A DNA stretch of 64,000 nt from contig NZ_JAOTSB010000005.1 in the NCBI RefSeq assembly GCF_030247605.1, positions 1 through 64,000 on the forward strand, given 5' to 3'. Shown piece by piece: positions 17,793 to 25,505 of the stretch (the first letter of the stretch is position 1; each line of letters opens with the position of its first letter). Below the pieces are notes generated by a model that ran no database searches, was not told the origin of the DNA, and saw only the letters and a program-made list of their open reading frames with translations. This DNA comes from Acidaminobacter sp. (GTDB taxonomy: Bacteria > Bacillota > Clostridia > Peptostreptococcales > Acidaminobacteraceae). Made by a program: the position numbers and the translations under genes.

Positions 17793-18926
17793 CTATGAAA
17801 GCCGGCTCGACTCTGTACCCAACTGCCTGAGCCACGCGGCCGTCACTTCATCCTCCGGATTGATCTCGTAAGCCCGCTCTATGAGTTGTCTGGCCTGTTT
17901 CAGATCACCGAGGTGCAGCATGACAATGCCCTTATTGCAGAGTAGATCCGGCGAATCCGGATGCATCTTGAGCGCTTCGCTGTAAACGATCTCAGCATCA
18001 TGAAACATGCTTAGAGACATCAAACACAGTCCAATTTCATTGTGGATTTCGGGGCTGCCGGTGTTTAAACGCAGTGCGCGTCTGAAATAATCCAATGCTT
18101 CATTGTACTGCTCTTTTTGCCTATAGGCTAGACCAATGAAGAAGAGCAGATTCCACCAATCATCGTGGAATTCCTCGAGGGGCAGGAGTTTGACCAGTCC
18201 CTCATCTGCAAAGCCATCCAAAACCAGCATATAGCCTTCTTCATATTGTATTCTGCTCCAGAGATCGTCCAGCTGGCGCACCATTTCGTCGCGCAGATCC
18301 TCGTCGACGCCCAGGTGCATAGCACGACGCCAGGAGGACTCAGCCGCTTTGTAAGACTTCCTGTTGACAAGCTGAAAACCCATGAGATAGTAAAGCGGGG
18401 CAAAGTCCGGAAATTTCTCAATGGATTCTGACAACAGCTCGAAGACATCCTCTTCCAGCTTTTTTTCCTCCGGTGAATTCTCGGCAAACCGCTCTGATTG
18501 ACGCAGAGCGCATCTCGCCAGATTATAGATCACCTGAGGCTGATCCGCAGCAATTTGAGCCGCGGCATGCAGGTAAATCACCGCGTCCAGCCACTTCTCC
18601 TCTTCTTCGAGCCGCGCCACTTTCTCCTCTAGCAGTGCCAGCAGACCAGGCATCATTTCAGCAAGAAAAGCTTTATACGCACTCGCATGAGGAAAATCGG
18701 GATCAAAACCAAGCGTCCAGCACATGCCCTCCGCGAGGTTATCCGCCGTAAAGTCCGTATCACTGACCCCTTTGACTTTATCGACCAAACGGTCCACTCT
18801 GATAGGCAGGGGCACGCGTTCGTCCAGCGTAATGCCTCCCAGTGTCAGAGTCTTTCCTTCCTTAAGTTCAATAAACATCACTTCGTCCGCTCTGCGCTTC
18901 AAAAGCATGCGGCTGCGTTCCAGCAT
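17793..18926 (-). CDS. Tetratricopeptide repeat protein
   Basis: 377 residues, cytoplasmic by absence of signal or membrane segments. The C-terminal half has consecutive TPR units, clearest at about 265-298 (LAYRQKEQYNEALDYFRRAL) and 299-366. The first 100 residues are not recognised. Start ATG at 18926 has GGAGGT nine bases upstream. It follows the NAD kinase gene by 23 bases and ends in a terminator, so it is the last gene of a unit that may run from bshC. TPR proteins mediate protein contacts; no specific role can be given. Confidence 0.7.
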   Translation of the reverse strand: MLERSRMLLKRRADEVMFIELKEGKTLTLGGITLDERVPLPIRVDRLVDKVKGVSDTDFTADNLAEGMCWTLGFDPDFPHASAYKAFLAEMMPGLLALLEEKVARLEEEEKWLDAVIYLHAAAQIAADQPQVIYNLARCALRQSERFAENSPEEKKLEEDVFELLSESIEKFPDFAPLYYLMGFQLVNRKSYKAAESSWRRAMHLGVDEDLRDEMVRQLDDLWSRIQYEEGYMLVLDGFADEGLVKLLPLEEFHDDWWNLLFFIGLAYRQKEQYNEALDYFRRALRLNTGSPEIHNEIGLCLMSLSMFHDAEIVYSEALKMHPDSPDLLCNKGIVMLHLGDLKQARQLIERAYEINPEDEVTAAWLRQLGTESSRLS

Positions 18927-18949
18927 TTATAATCTACCTCCATAAAAGA

Positions 18950-19771
18950 CTAATCGCTCAGTACCCTGCTGACGCGCTTGTCTATGATTTTATTTCTGAA
19001 TAGCTCAAAATAATCAAAATCTCCATAACGAAGAATTTTCACCTCTTTATGGGCAGCGCGCACAGAGATTTGGGAGATGAAATCGTCCGTGACCTTTCTG
19101 CCGTCACAGGCGACAATCACCGCGCGCATTTGCGCCTTCACAATTGAAAAATCTATGACGGTTTCAATGGGTACCACCATGGAGGTCTTGAGAGGCCGGT
19201 TAATGCTGTTGTCGTTGGCATGAATCGGTGTAATCTGGTACACAGGCAGCTCTGAATGGGTCGCCACGCCGCCGGCCCAGATCGCGTAGCCCGTGGACCC
19301 AATGGGCGTTGAAATGATAAAGCCATCTCCCGTGAAGTAATTGAAGGGCTTGCCGTCAATGTAGATTTTAACCTCGAGCAGCCTTGGCTCCAGATGCTTG
19401 ATCAGGATTTCATTAAAGGCATAGCTGTCAATTTCATCCCCATTCACCGTTTTGCAGCGTACCTCGAGCAGCGGATAACTCTGGATGGAATAGTCCTTAT
19501 TTTCAAGAAGCTCCAAAATAATTTCCAGCTGATTAGGCGGAACGCTAGGCAGGAATCCCAGTGTACCTGTATTGACGCCAAGGAAAGGAATTTTCATAGC
19601 CCTGTATCGCCTGATCGCGCTCAGCATGGTGCCGTCCCCGCCTATGACAATAATGAGGTCAGCGTTTTCGGATACAACCTTATAGCCGGCTGCTGTCAGC
19701 ATCCGGAACAATTTGTCCTTTACTTCCAGGGATGTTTTTTTTGTGTTGCTGTATAGCGTGATATTTTTCAA
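18950..19771 (-). CDS. nadK: NAD kinase
   Basis: ATP- or polyphosphate-dependent phosphorylation of NAD to NADP. 273 residues from a TTG start at 19771; this start follows AAGGCGGTGG and gives the usual N-terminus (M)KNITLYSN. The catalytic GGDGTML motif is at residues 44-50, followed by the NEILI and TPIGSTGYA blocks that bind NAD. It sits between a membrane protein and a TPR gene in a probable operon with bacillithiol genes, where NADPH supply would be relevant; that link is inference. Confidence 0.93.
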   Translation of the reverse strand: MKNITLYSNTKKTSLEVKDKLFRMLTAAGYKVVSENADLIIVIGGDGTMLSAIRRYRAMKIPFLGVNTGTLGFLPSVPPNQLEIILELLENKDYSIQSYPLLEVRCKTVNGDEIDSYAFNEILIKHLEPRLLEVKIYIDGKPFNYFTGDGFIISTPIGSTGYAIWAGGVATHSELPVYQITPIHANDNSINRPLKTSMVVPIETVIDFSIVKAQMRAVIVACDGRKVTDDFISQISVRAAHKEVKILRYGDFDYFELFRNKIIDKRVSRVLSD

Positions 19772-19801
19772 GTAGGACCACCGCCTTATCAAAGTAAATC
19801 A

Positions 19802-20539
19802 TCAGTTGCGATACATGGTCTCCGTAAACAGGCGTTTGCGCCTCGTCGTTTTATATAAGACATCAAACAGATACCCTCTGTAAATCATTCCAAAACTGAT
19901 TAATCCCGCCGAAACGACACTGAGCACCAACAAATTGAGCCAGCCAAGTCCGAGTGGCAGAAGCGCGCTGTCAATCAGCGCTCTGACCGCGAAGAGAAGG
20001 GCGAAGATCAACGCGTTGGGCACCAGCCAGCTAATGGCATTTTCTCTGGTAAACTCAACGGTTTTTACAAAGGTATCCGCCTCACTGAAATATTTCTGAT
20101 AAATCATTTCAGGCAGCGGGTTCAATATGACAAAGGCAAAGAAGTAAATGGCCACCAGGACAAACCCGAGGCCCATGGCATTCAGAATTGGGGACAACAG
20201 AAGGCTCGCGCCGTAATTTGCCACCCATACCACAAAGAGGACCATATAGACCTTTCTAAAGTGTACGGTAAATCCATTTTTAAAATCGTCCACATCGAAT
20301 TTACGCCGCGTGATGACCTGATGAATGATGTGGAGATAGTCGGAAATAATAGCTGCTTCCACGACAAAAATCAGAATGCCGCCCAAAAATCCCATCATGG
20401 CCGCGACGCTGCCTGCAACCATGGTCAATGCCATGTAGGGAATTGCCAGCAGAAAAATCAGCAAGTTGTTTTTAAACGCGCTGACGGCTTTCTTTAAAAC
20501 AGAACGGTTCGTCAGTGCCAAGTCTTTCAGGATTTCCAT
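19802..20539 (-). CDS. Unknown membrane protein, about six transmembrane segments
   Basis: 245 residues. Hydrophobic stretches lie near 24-44, 48-72, 98-118, 122-142, 170-188 and 194-220, giving a polytopic inner-membrane protein, with a charged loop at 76-97 and a basic C-terminus (KTTRRKRLF). I do not recognise the family. The ATG at 20539 follows GAGGTG and lies inside the last codons of the radical SAM gene (13-base overlap), so the two are probably translated together. Confidence 0.65.
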   Translation of the reverse strand: MEILKDLALTNRSVLKKAVSAFKNNLLIFLLAIPYMALTMVAGSVAAMMGFLGGILIFVVEAAIISDYLHIIHQVITRRKFDVDDFKNGFTVHFRKVYMVLFVVWVANYGASLLLSPILNAMGLGFVLVAIYFFAFVILNPLPEMIYQKYFSEADTFVKTVEFTRENAISWLVPNALIFALLFAVRALIDSALLPLGLGWLNLLVLSVVSAGLISFGMIYRGYLFDVLYKTTRRKRLFTETMYRN

Positions 20540-22398
20540 AAAGTCACCTCAAGGCGCGCTTGCGCGTAATCGTAGTGCTCACTGACAGCAGAGCGCCGGG
20601 CAGTGTCCACCCAGCCTAACCATAATCCATGATCCGCACGGTCGAAGTCTCTTCGGCCCTCTAACCAGGCTGTCATGTCGATATCAAAAATCTGATAGCG
20701 GATGCGTTTAAGCAAAGTCTTCACAGGGACGTCAGGGTCAGACGCCCTCAAAGCTTCATGGATCGCGGCTTTGAGTTCAGGCGGCTCATCCGGTTCCCGC
20801 CCCTGTGGGTCGACCGCCCGGGCTGTAATGCGTCGCTTCGCCAGCGCGACTAGGCAGTCATAGTCCAGGAGGGTTTTGAATACAGGCATGTACCAGCTCT
20901 GAGCTTGCAAAAATGCCTCAAGGTGCCCGTAATGGGCTTCGCTCCGGTAAGCCTGCTGGTCATAGCCCTGGCTTTTGATAAACTCAGAAAACCCGAGGAA
21001 GAAGGCCGATGGTCGCTGTCCGCTCTTCTCCAGCGCAGCCTCAAGGGTCACTGAGAAGCCACCGGAATTATAAAAGAGGTCGACCAGCGCTTCAATCCGC
21101 TTCAAGCTGGTTATTTGCTCAAAGTTCATGTGAGCATTGCCGAGAACTTCATAAGGCGGGTGAGACTCCCTGACATATCCGAATTGATCTGCCTGCTCAG
21201 AGAGCGGCGATCCGGGAATCAGCTTCAGAAAACCCAGCTGTAAAGCATGAGGTCTTAAGTCGAATACCTCATCAAAGGATTTCAAAAACCGCTCATAGGT
21301 TTCGAAGGGCAGGCCCGCTATGAGATCCAAATGAAGGTGAATATTACCAAGGGCTTTCAGCCGCCTGCAGACTTCTGACGTCTTCCCAAAAGGAAGCGGC
21401 CGCATGACAGCGGTCATAGCCTCCTCACAGGTGGACTGCACGCCAATTTCAAATTGAAACTGACCCGGCCTCGCTTTTTCCAGCAGTTCAAAATCCTGCT
21501 CCCTGAGCAGTGCCGCGGTAATTTCAAAATGGAAGCCTGTGATCCCATTGTCATTTTCGATCAGAAACTTAAAAATTTCACGGGTTCGATCTGAATCCAC
21601 ATTAAAAGTGCGGTCTACAAATTTCACCTGCATGACTTCAGCTTTAATAAATCTGGCGAGGTCTTCCTTGACACGGTCCATGCTAAAAGTTCTGACCCCC
21701 GGTTCTCTGGAGGAAAGACAATAGGCGCAGCGGTACGGACAGCCCCTGGACGCTTCGTAATAGAGCATCCTGCCGGCGCCAAAGTCCTCTGCTTTATACG
21801 GGAAAGGGATTCTGTCCAGATCTGAGATCAAAGGGGCTTTCCCATGATTTAGAATTCCGGCGGCAGTCCGCTCTGTCAGACCCGAAATGGCATGCGCCGC
21901 TGTTTTCTTCAACTTACGTTCCAAATAAGCGCCCAAAATCTCTTCGCCTTCACCCGTGACAATGACGTCAATAAAATCATGATGCTCGAGGTAAGCCTCT
22001 GAATCGTAGGCGGATTCGGGACCACCAAATAAAATAATGGTTTCCGGCAGTACCTTTTTAAGTGAGGCCGCCAGTTTTAAGGTCGCTTCAACATTCCAGA
22101 TGTAAACAGAAAAACAGAGTACATCCGGCTGGGTTTCAAACAAGGTTCTGAGAATGTGCTCATGGGGCTGGTTGATAGTGAATTCCAAAAGTCTGAGATT
22201 CAGAGGTGCCTCCCCCGGTCCCGCAAGGTTGGTGAGGACTGGAGCTGGGAGGGCGGGTTGGGAACCATCGGCAAAAGCACTTTCAGCTGTGGCGGCGGCA
22301 TGGAGATTAAAGCGCCGCTCCAGCGCGGCCCGCAGGTAACGCAGGCTCAGGCTCATATGGGTATAGCGGGAGTTCAGAGTGGTCAGAACGACGTTCAA
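20527..22398 (-). CDS. B12-binding-type radical SAM protein, DUF4080
   Basis: 623 residues. An N-terminal cobalamin-binding-like Rossmann domain (about 1-150) has the segments PDVLCFSVYIWNVE and LFGGPESAYDSEAYL but no DxHxxG histidine that I can see. The radical SAM core follows, with CPYRCAYC (CxxxCxxC cluster site) near 210-217. The C-terminal part matches the layout of DUF4080 enzymes. I choose the TTG at 22398, which begins NVVLTTLNSRYTH as homologues do; a longer frame would overlap bshA. Substrate unknown. Overlaps the membrane-protein gene downstream. Confidence 0.8.
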   Translation of the reverse strand: MNVVLTTLNSRYTHMSLSLRYLRAALERRFNLHAAATAESAFADGSQPALPAPVLTNLAGPGEAPLNLRLLEFTINQPHEHILRTLFETQPDVLCFSVYIWNVEATLKLAASLKKVLPETIILFGGPESAYDSEAYLEHHDFIDVIVTGEGEEILGAYLERKLKKTAAHAISGLTERTAAGILNHGKAPLISDLDRIPFPYKAEDFGAGRMLYYEASRGCPYRCAYCLSSREPGVRTFSMDRVKEDLARFIKAEVMQVKFVDRTFNVDSDRTREIFKFLIENDNGITGFHFEITAALLREQDFELLEKARPGQFQFEIGVQSTCEEAMTAVMRPLPFGKTSEVCRRLKALGNIHLHLDLIAGLPFETYERFLKSFDEVFDLRPHALQLGFLKLIPGSPLSEQADQFGYVRESHPPYEVLGNAHMNFEQITSLKRIEALVDLFYNSGGFSVTLEAALEKSGQRPSAFFLGFSEFIKSQGYDQQAYRSEAHYGHLEAFLQAQSWYMPVFKTLLDYDCLVALAKRRITARAVDPQGREPDEPPELKAAIHEALRASDPDVPVKTLLKRIRYQIFDIDMTAWLEGRRDFDRADHGLWLGWVDTARRSAVSEHYDYAQARLEVTLWKS

Positions 22399-22429
22399 GG
22401 TGTGACCCCGCCTTTCGTTTGGATTGACT

Positions 22430-23554
22430 CTAGACTTGTGACAGCAAGGCTTCATACAGCGTTACATACTGCGCTGCTATGGTCTGCTCCTCAAATGCAG
22501 AGGTGGCTCTATGACGTGCGGCGGCTGCCATTGCCCGGTGGCGCTCAGGATTCGATAAAATGGCGACTGCGTCGGCAATCATCTTTGCCGTATCGCCCAC
22601 TTCTGACAGGGCGCCGCTGACACCATCCTCAACGACTTCAGGGATTCCGCCGGTAATGCTTGCAATGACCGGAACCTCGCAGGCCATGGCTTCCAGTGCA
22701 GCCAGACCAAAGCTCTCCTTTTCGGAGGGCAGCAGAAAGAGGTCGGAGCAGGATAAAAGGGCGACGACATTGTCCTGTTTGCCCATAAAGTGGACACGGT
22801 CACGCAGATTGAAGCGGTCGGTCAGCTCGTAGGCAGTCCGCATCTCCGGACCGTCGCCGACCAGCATTAAATGAGCTGGACACTCGGCATTCACACCCCT
22901 GAAGATTTCCATGACATCCTGAATGCGCTTGACGGTCCTGAAATTCGAGATATGAATCAAGAGCTTCTGTCCCTCAGGGACTTTCAGGCGGGCGCGCGAG
23001 CAGAGCGCCGGCATTTTGCGGTACTGGGCGGTATTGACGAAATTGTGGATCATATGGATTGGCGCACTGATTGAGAGCGATTTGAGGGCGACCTGTTTCA
23101 GGTCTTCGGAGACCGCAGTCAGCGCGTCCATTTGATTAATGCTGAACTCAGTGATGTCTCTCAGGCTTTGGTCCTCTGCCATAATGGTCACATCCGTGCC
23201 ATGGAGCGTGGTGACGGTTCTGACTTGATCTCCCAGCATCTGAGCTGCCATGTGAACCGCCATGGTATGGGGCACGGCGTAATGGGCATGGAGGATCTGA
23301 AGGCCTTCCCGGCGAGCGACTTCATAGATTTTATTGGCTAAGGCCAGGATATAGGGCGGATACTTGAACACCGGGTAATTGGAGACGTCCACTTCATGAA
23401 AGAAGATATTTTCATGGAATTCAATCAGCCTGAAGGGCTTGTCGTAGGTGATGAAGTGGACCTCATGGCCAAGATTTGCCAGATGGATGCCAAGTTCTGT
23501 AGCGACAACACCGCTGCCGCCGTAAGAAGGATAACAGACCATGCCAATTTTCAA
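22430..23554 (-). CDS. bshA: N-acetyl-alpha-D-glucosaminyl L-malate synthase BshA
   Basis: GT4-family glycosyltransferase of 374 residues, first enzyme of bacillithiol synthesis: UDP-GlcNAc plus L-malate. The N-terminus KIGMVCYPSYGGSGVVATELG and the ITYDKPFR and HAHYAVPHT blocks are characteristic of BshA rather than generic GT4 enzymes. The TTG at 23554 is nine bases after AAAGGAG; an earlier TTG touches the ribosome site. It lies 24 bases after bshC. Bacillithiol is known mainly from Bacilli, Deinococcus and Bacteroidetes-type lineages, so its presence here is notable. Confidence 0.88.
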   Translation of the reverse strand: MKIGMVCYPSYGGSGVVATELGIHLANLGHEVHFITYDKPFRLIEFHENIFFHEVDVSNYPVFKYPPYILALANKIYEVARREGLQILHAHYAVPHTMAVHMAAQMLGDQVRTVTTLHGTDVTIMAEDQSLRDITEFSINQMDALTAVSEDLKQVALKSLSISAPIHMIHNFVNTAQYRKMPALCSRARLKVPEGQKLLIHISNFRTVKRIQDVMEIFRGVNAECPAHLMLVGDGPEMRTAYELTDRFNLRDRVHFMGKQDNVVALLSCSDLFLLPSEKESFGLAALEAMACEVPVIASITGGIPEVVEDGVSGALSEVGDTAKMIADAVAILSNPERHRAMAAAARHRATSAFEEQTIAAQYVTLYEALLSQV

Positions 23555-23578
23555 TTGCGACAACTCCTTTGGGCTGCT

Positions 23579-25234
23579 TCAGCCGAGCATGATAATCCGG
23601 TGATCCGGGTCGAGAGGCACCTCATTGATTAAGAAATCGATCAAGGTGCTGCCCTGCTCCGCATAATACTGTAGGATGGACAAAGTCCGTTCCTGAAGGT
23701 GTCCGCCCGGCATAAGCTGGGCTTCAATAGTGGTCAGATCCAGGGTAACCTGCCTGTGATTTCTTCGGTGAAAGCGGTGGGCTTTTTCTTTCAGATAGTT
23801 CATCTGCCCTTTGATGAGCCCAATATTCTTTTCGGACAATGACTCAAGGTCCGGGCTGATCTCCAGAACTTTTTGAAGAAGGGTTCTGTACTCATCCTCA
23901 AACTTTTCAATATAATTGTCAAACAGGGTGTCGATTCTGACCTCATCCCTAAGATCCAGGAGATGATCCCTTATGGCGCTGATGCCGCACATCAGAACAT
24001 TTTCCGGGGACAGGTCATATTGGCTCAGCACCTCTGTGACATTTTTTTGAACCAGCGTAAAATTTTCTCTAGGATAAAAAACCGGCGCCTGTCTTCCAAA
24101 GACCTGGTAAACTTTGTCCAGTTGGGCATAATAGTTCAGTTCGCCCGGTCCTGCCACATAGGCCAGGGTCGGCAGCAGCACATCCTGGACCACAGGCCTG
24201 AGCACCACATTGGTGCTGAAGTCCTGAGGTCTTTGCGCAATGCGGTCCAGAAGTGCCTCTTTCGAATATCTGATCTGCTGACCTCCGTGCTCACAAAAGT
24301 AACCCTCTTGATCAATGCGAAGGGCCAGGCGCTCCTCATGCTCATAAATAAACAGTTGGAGGCCATGTGGGTCAAACTCGATTGCTCTCTGGAATCCTTG
24401 TTTTTCAACGATCTCGGTCTGATGCTGCAATGCGGCCGCGACTGCAGCCTGCTTCTCGACGGCCGTTTTGAAGAAATTGGTCTCAAGGGCTCTTAGCTCA
24501 GAAATCATAGGATCCAGCAAGACAAGGCCGTAATCATGAAACAAACGGCTCATGATGCGGCCAAACCAATTGCTGAGGGAATCCTTGTCAATAAAGGTCG
24601 TCGACAGAAGTGATTCGAAATGGTCAATGGATTCATTACCTGCAAAATCAGATAAAATTTGCTCGATCGAGTGCTTAACGCTGCTGTTGGTTTCCAGATG
24701 ACCCACAGACATTTTCTTTAGATTGACCCGCTTCAGAGACTTACGGTCCGTCTTGTCGATCTCAACCTTTTTAAGTTTGCCGCCGGTTATATAGTGGGCA
24801 GCTTTAATTTCATGAAAATCATGATCTTCAGATGCAATCCAGAAGACCGGCACCACCGGCCTTCCTATTTCTGTCTCTAGTTTTTTAGCAAGCTTCAGTG
24901 TCGTGATGGCCTTGTAAACCGTGTAGAGGGCGCCGGTAAAAATGCCTGCCTGCTGCCCTGTCACAACAACGACAGTATCATTCTGCTTCAATCTTTCCAG
25001 ATTCTGAAGCGTCTTTTCTGAGCAGCCGAGGCTTTGATTGTAAGCTTCCAGAGCCTCGCACAGAGCATCTCTGTCAATGGGCTGGTCCTCCAACTCTTTC
25101 AGCCGGTGCTGAAAGCTCTCGGGATCGCGAAAATTTTTGCCATAAAGGGACGCGACGGTGTCGTAGTGGTCAACATAAGCGCCGGCGAGCCCTTTGAAGA
25201 TTTTAAATTGACTGGATTGTGCGTGCAGTTCCAT
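23579..25234 (-). CDS. bshC: Bacillithiol biosynthesis cysteine-adding enzyme BshC
   Basis: 551 residues, close to the usual 540. BshC is proposed to add cysteine to GlcN-malate, the last step of bacillithiol synthesis. Family landmarks are VVVVTGQQAGIFTGALYTVYKA, VPVFWIASEDHDFHEI and GPGELNYYAQL. A C-terminal coiled-coil region lies around 430-490. First gene of the bshC-bshA unit, with an extended -10 promoter 180 bases upstream. The deacetylase bshB, needed between the two steps, is not in the window. Confidence 0.88.
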   Translation of the reverse strand: MELHAQSSQFKIFKGLAGAYVDHYDTVASLYGKNFRDPESFQHRLKELEDQPIDRDALCEALEAYNQSLGCSEKTLQNLERLKQNDTVVVVTGQQAGIFTGALYTVYKAITTLKLAKKLETEIGRPVVPVFWIASEDHDFHEIKAAHYITGGKLKKVEIDKTDRKSLKRVNLKKMSVGHLETNSSVKHSIEQILSDFAGNESIDHFESLLSTTFIDKDSLSNWFGRIMSRLFHDYGLVLLDPMISELRALETNFFKTAVEKQAAVAAALQHQTEIVEKQGFQRAIEFDPHGLQLFIYEHEERLALRIDQEGYFCEHGGQQIRYSKEALLDRIAQRPQDFSTNVVLRPVVQDVLLPTLAYVAGPGELNYYAQLDKVYQVFGRQAPVFYPRENFTLVQKNVTEVLSQYDLSPENVLMCGISAIRDHLLDLRDEVRIDTLFDNYIEKFEDEYRTLLQKVLEISPDLESLSEKNIGLIKGQMNYLKEKAHRFHRRNHRQVTLDLTTIEAQLMPGGHLQERTLSILQYYAEQGSTLIDFLINEVPLDPDHRIIMLG

Positions 25235-25251
25235 AGAATACGTCCTTTTAT

Positions 25252-25382
25252 TGTTGTGACCTGATTATTGACTATTTTCTGATGTAGCTTGATTATGTGA
25301 CTATTTTCTGATGTAGCTTGATTATGTGACTATTTTCTGATGTGACTTGATTAGGTGTCTATTTTCTGTCGTAACTTAATGT
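25252..25382. repeat. 29-bp direct tandem repeat, about 4.5 copies
   Basis: Contiguous units at 25269-25297, 25298-25326, 25327-25355 and a decayed copy at 25356-25382, plus a partial one before them. The first two are identical; units read TGACTATTTTCTGATGTAGC then TTGATTATG. It lies in the 5' leader of bshC. There are no spacers, so it is not CRISPR. Confidence 0.85.
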
Positions 25383-25411
25383 CGTTTAATTAAGTTTGTC
25401 AGCTATCCATT

Positions 25412-25420
25412 ATTATACCA
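25412..25420 (-). promoter_or_regulatory. Candidate bshC promoter (extended -10)
   Basis: TGG-TATAAT on the minus strand, just downstream of the argS terminator. No good -35 is found at 17 bases; the TTGACC arm of the terminator stem is only 13 bases away. Transcription from here would include the tandem repeats. Confidence 0.45.
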
Positions 25421-25424
25421 TAAA

Positions 25425-25469
25425 CAAGCCGGTCAACGCGCCCTTAAGAGGGTGAGATTGACCGGCTTG
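25425..25469 (-). terminator. argS terminator
   Basis: Perfect 12-base arms CAAGCCGGTCAA (25425-25436) and TTGACCGGCTTG (25458-25469), with CCCTT/AAGGG pairing in the loop, followed by TTTATGG on the minus strand. The T-run is short. Confidence 0.7.
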
Positions 25470-25505
25470 CGCTCGAACTTTAATCTGGGTCTTCCTGACG
25501 GGTGC

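Noticed and set aside
25252..25382. Possible CRISPR array (29-bp repeats)
   Set aside because: The units are contiguous with no spacers, decay along the array, are not palindromic, and no cas gene is near.
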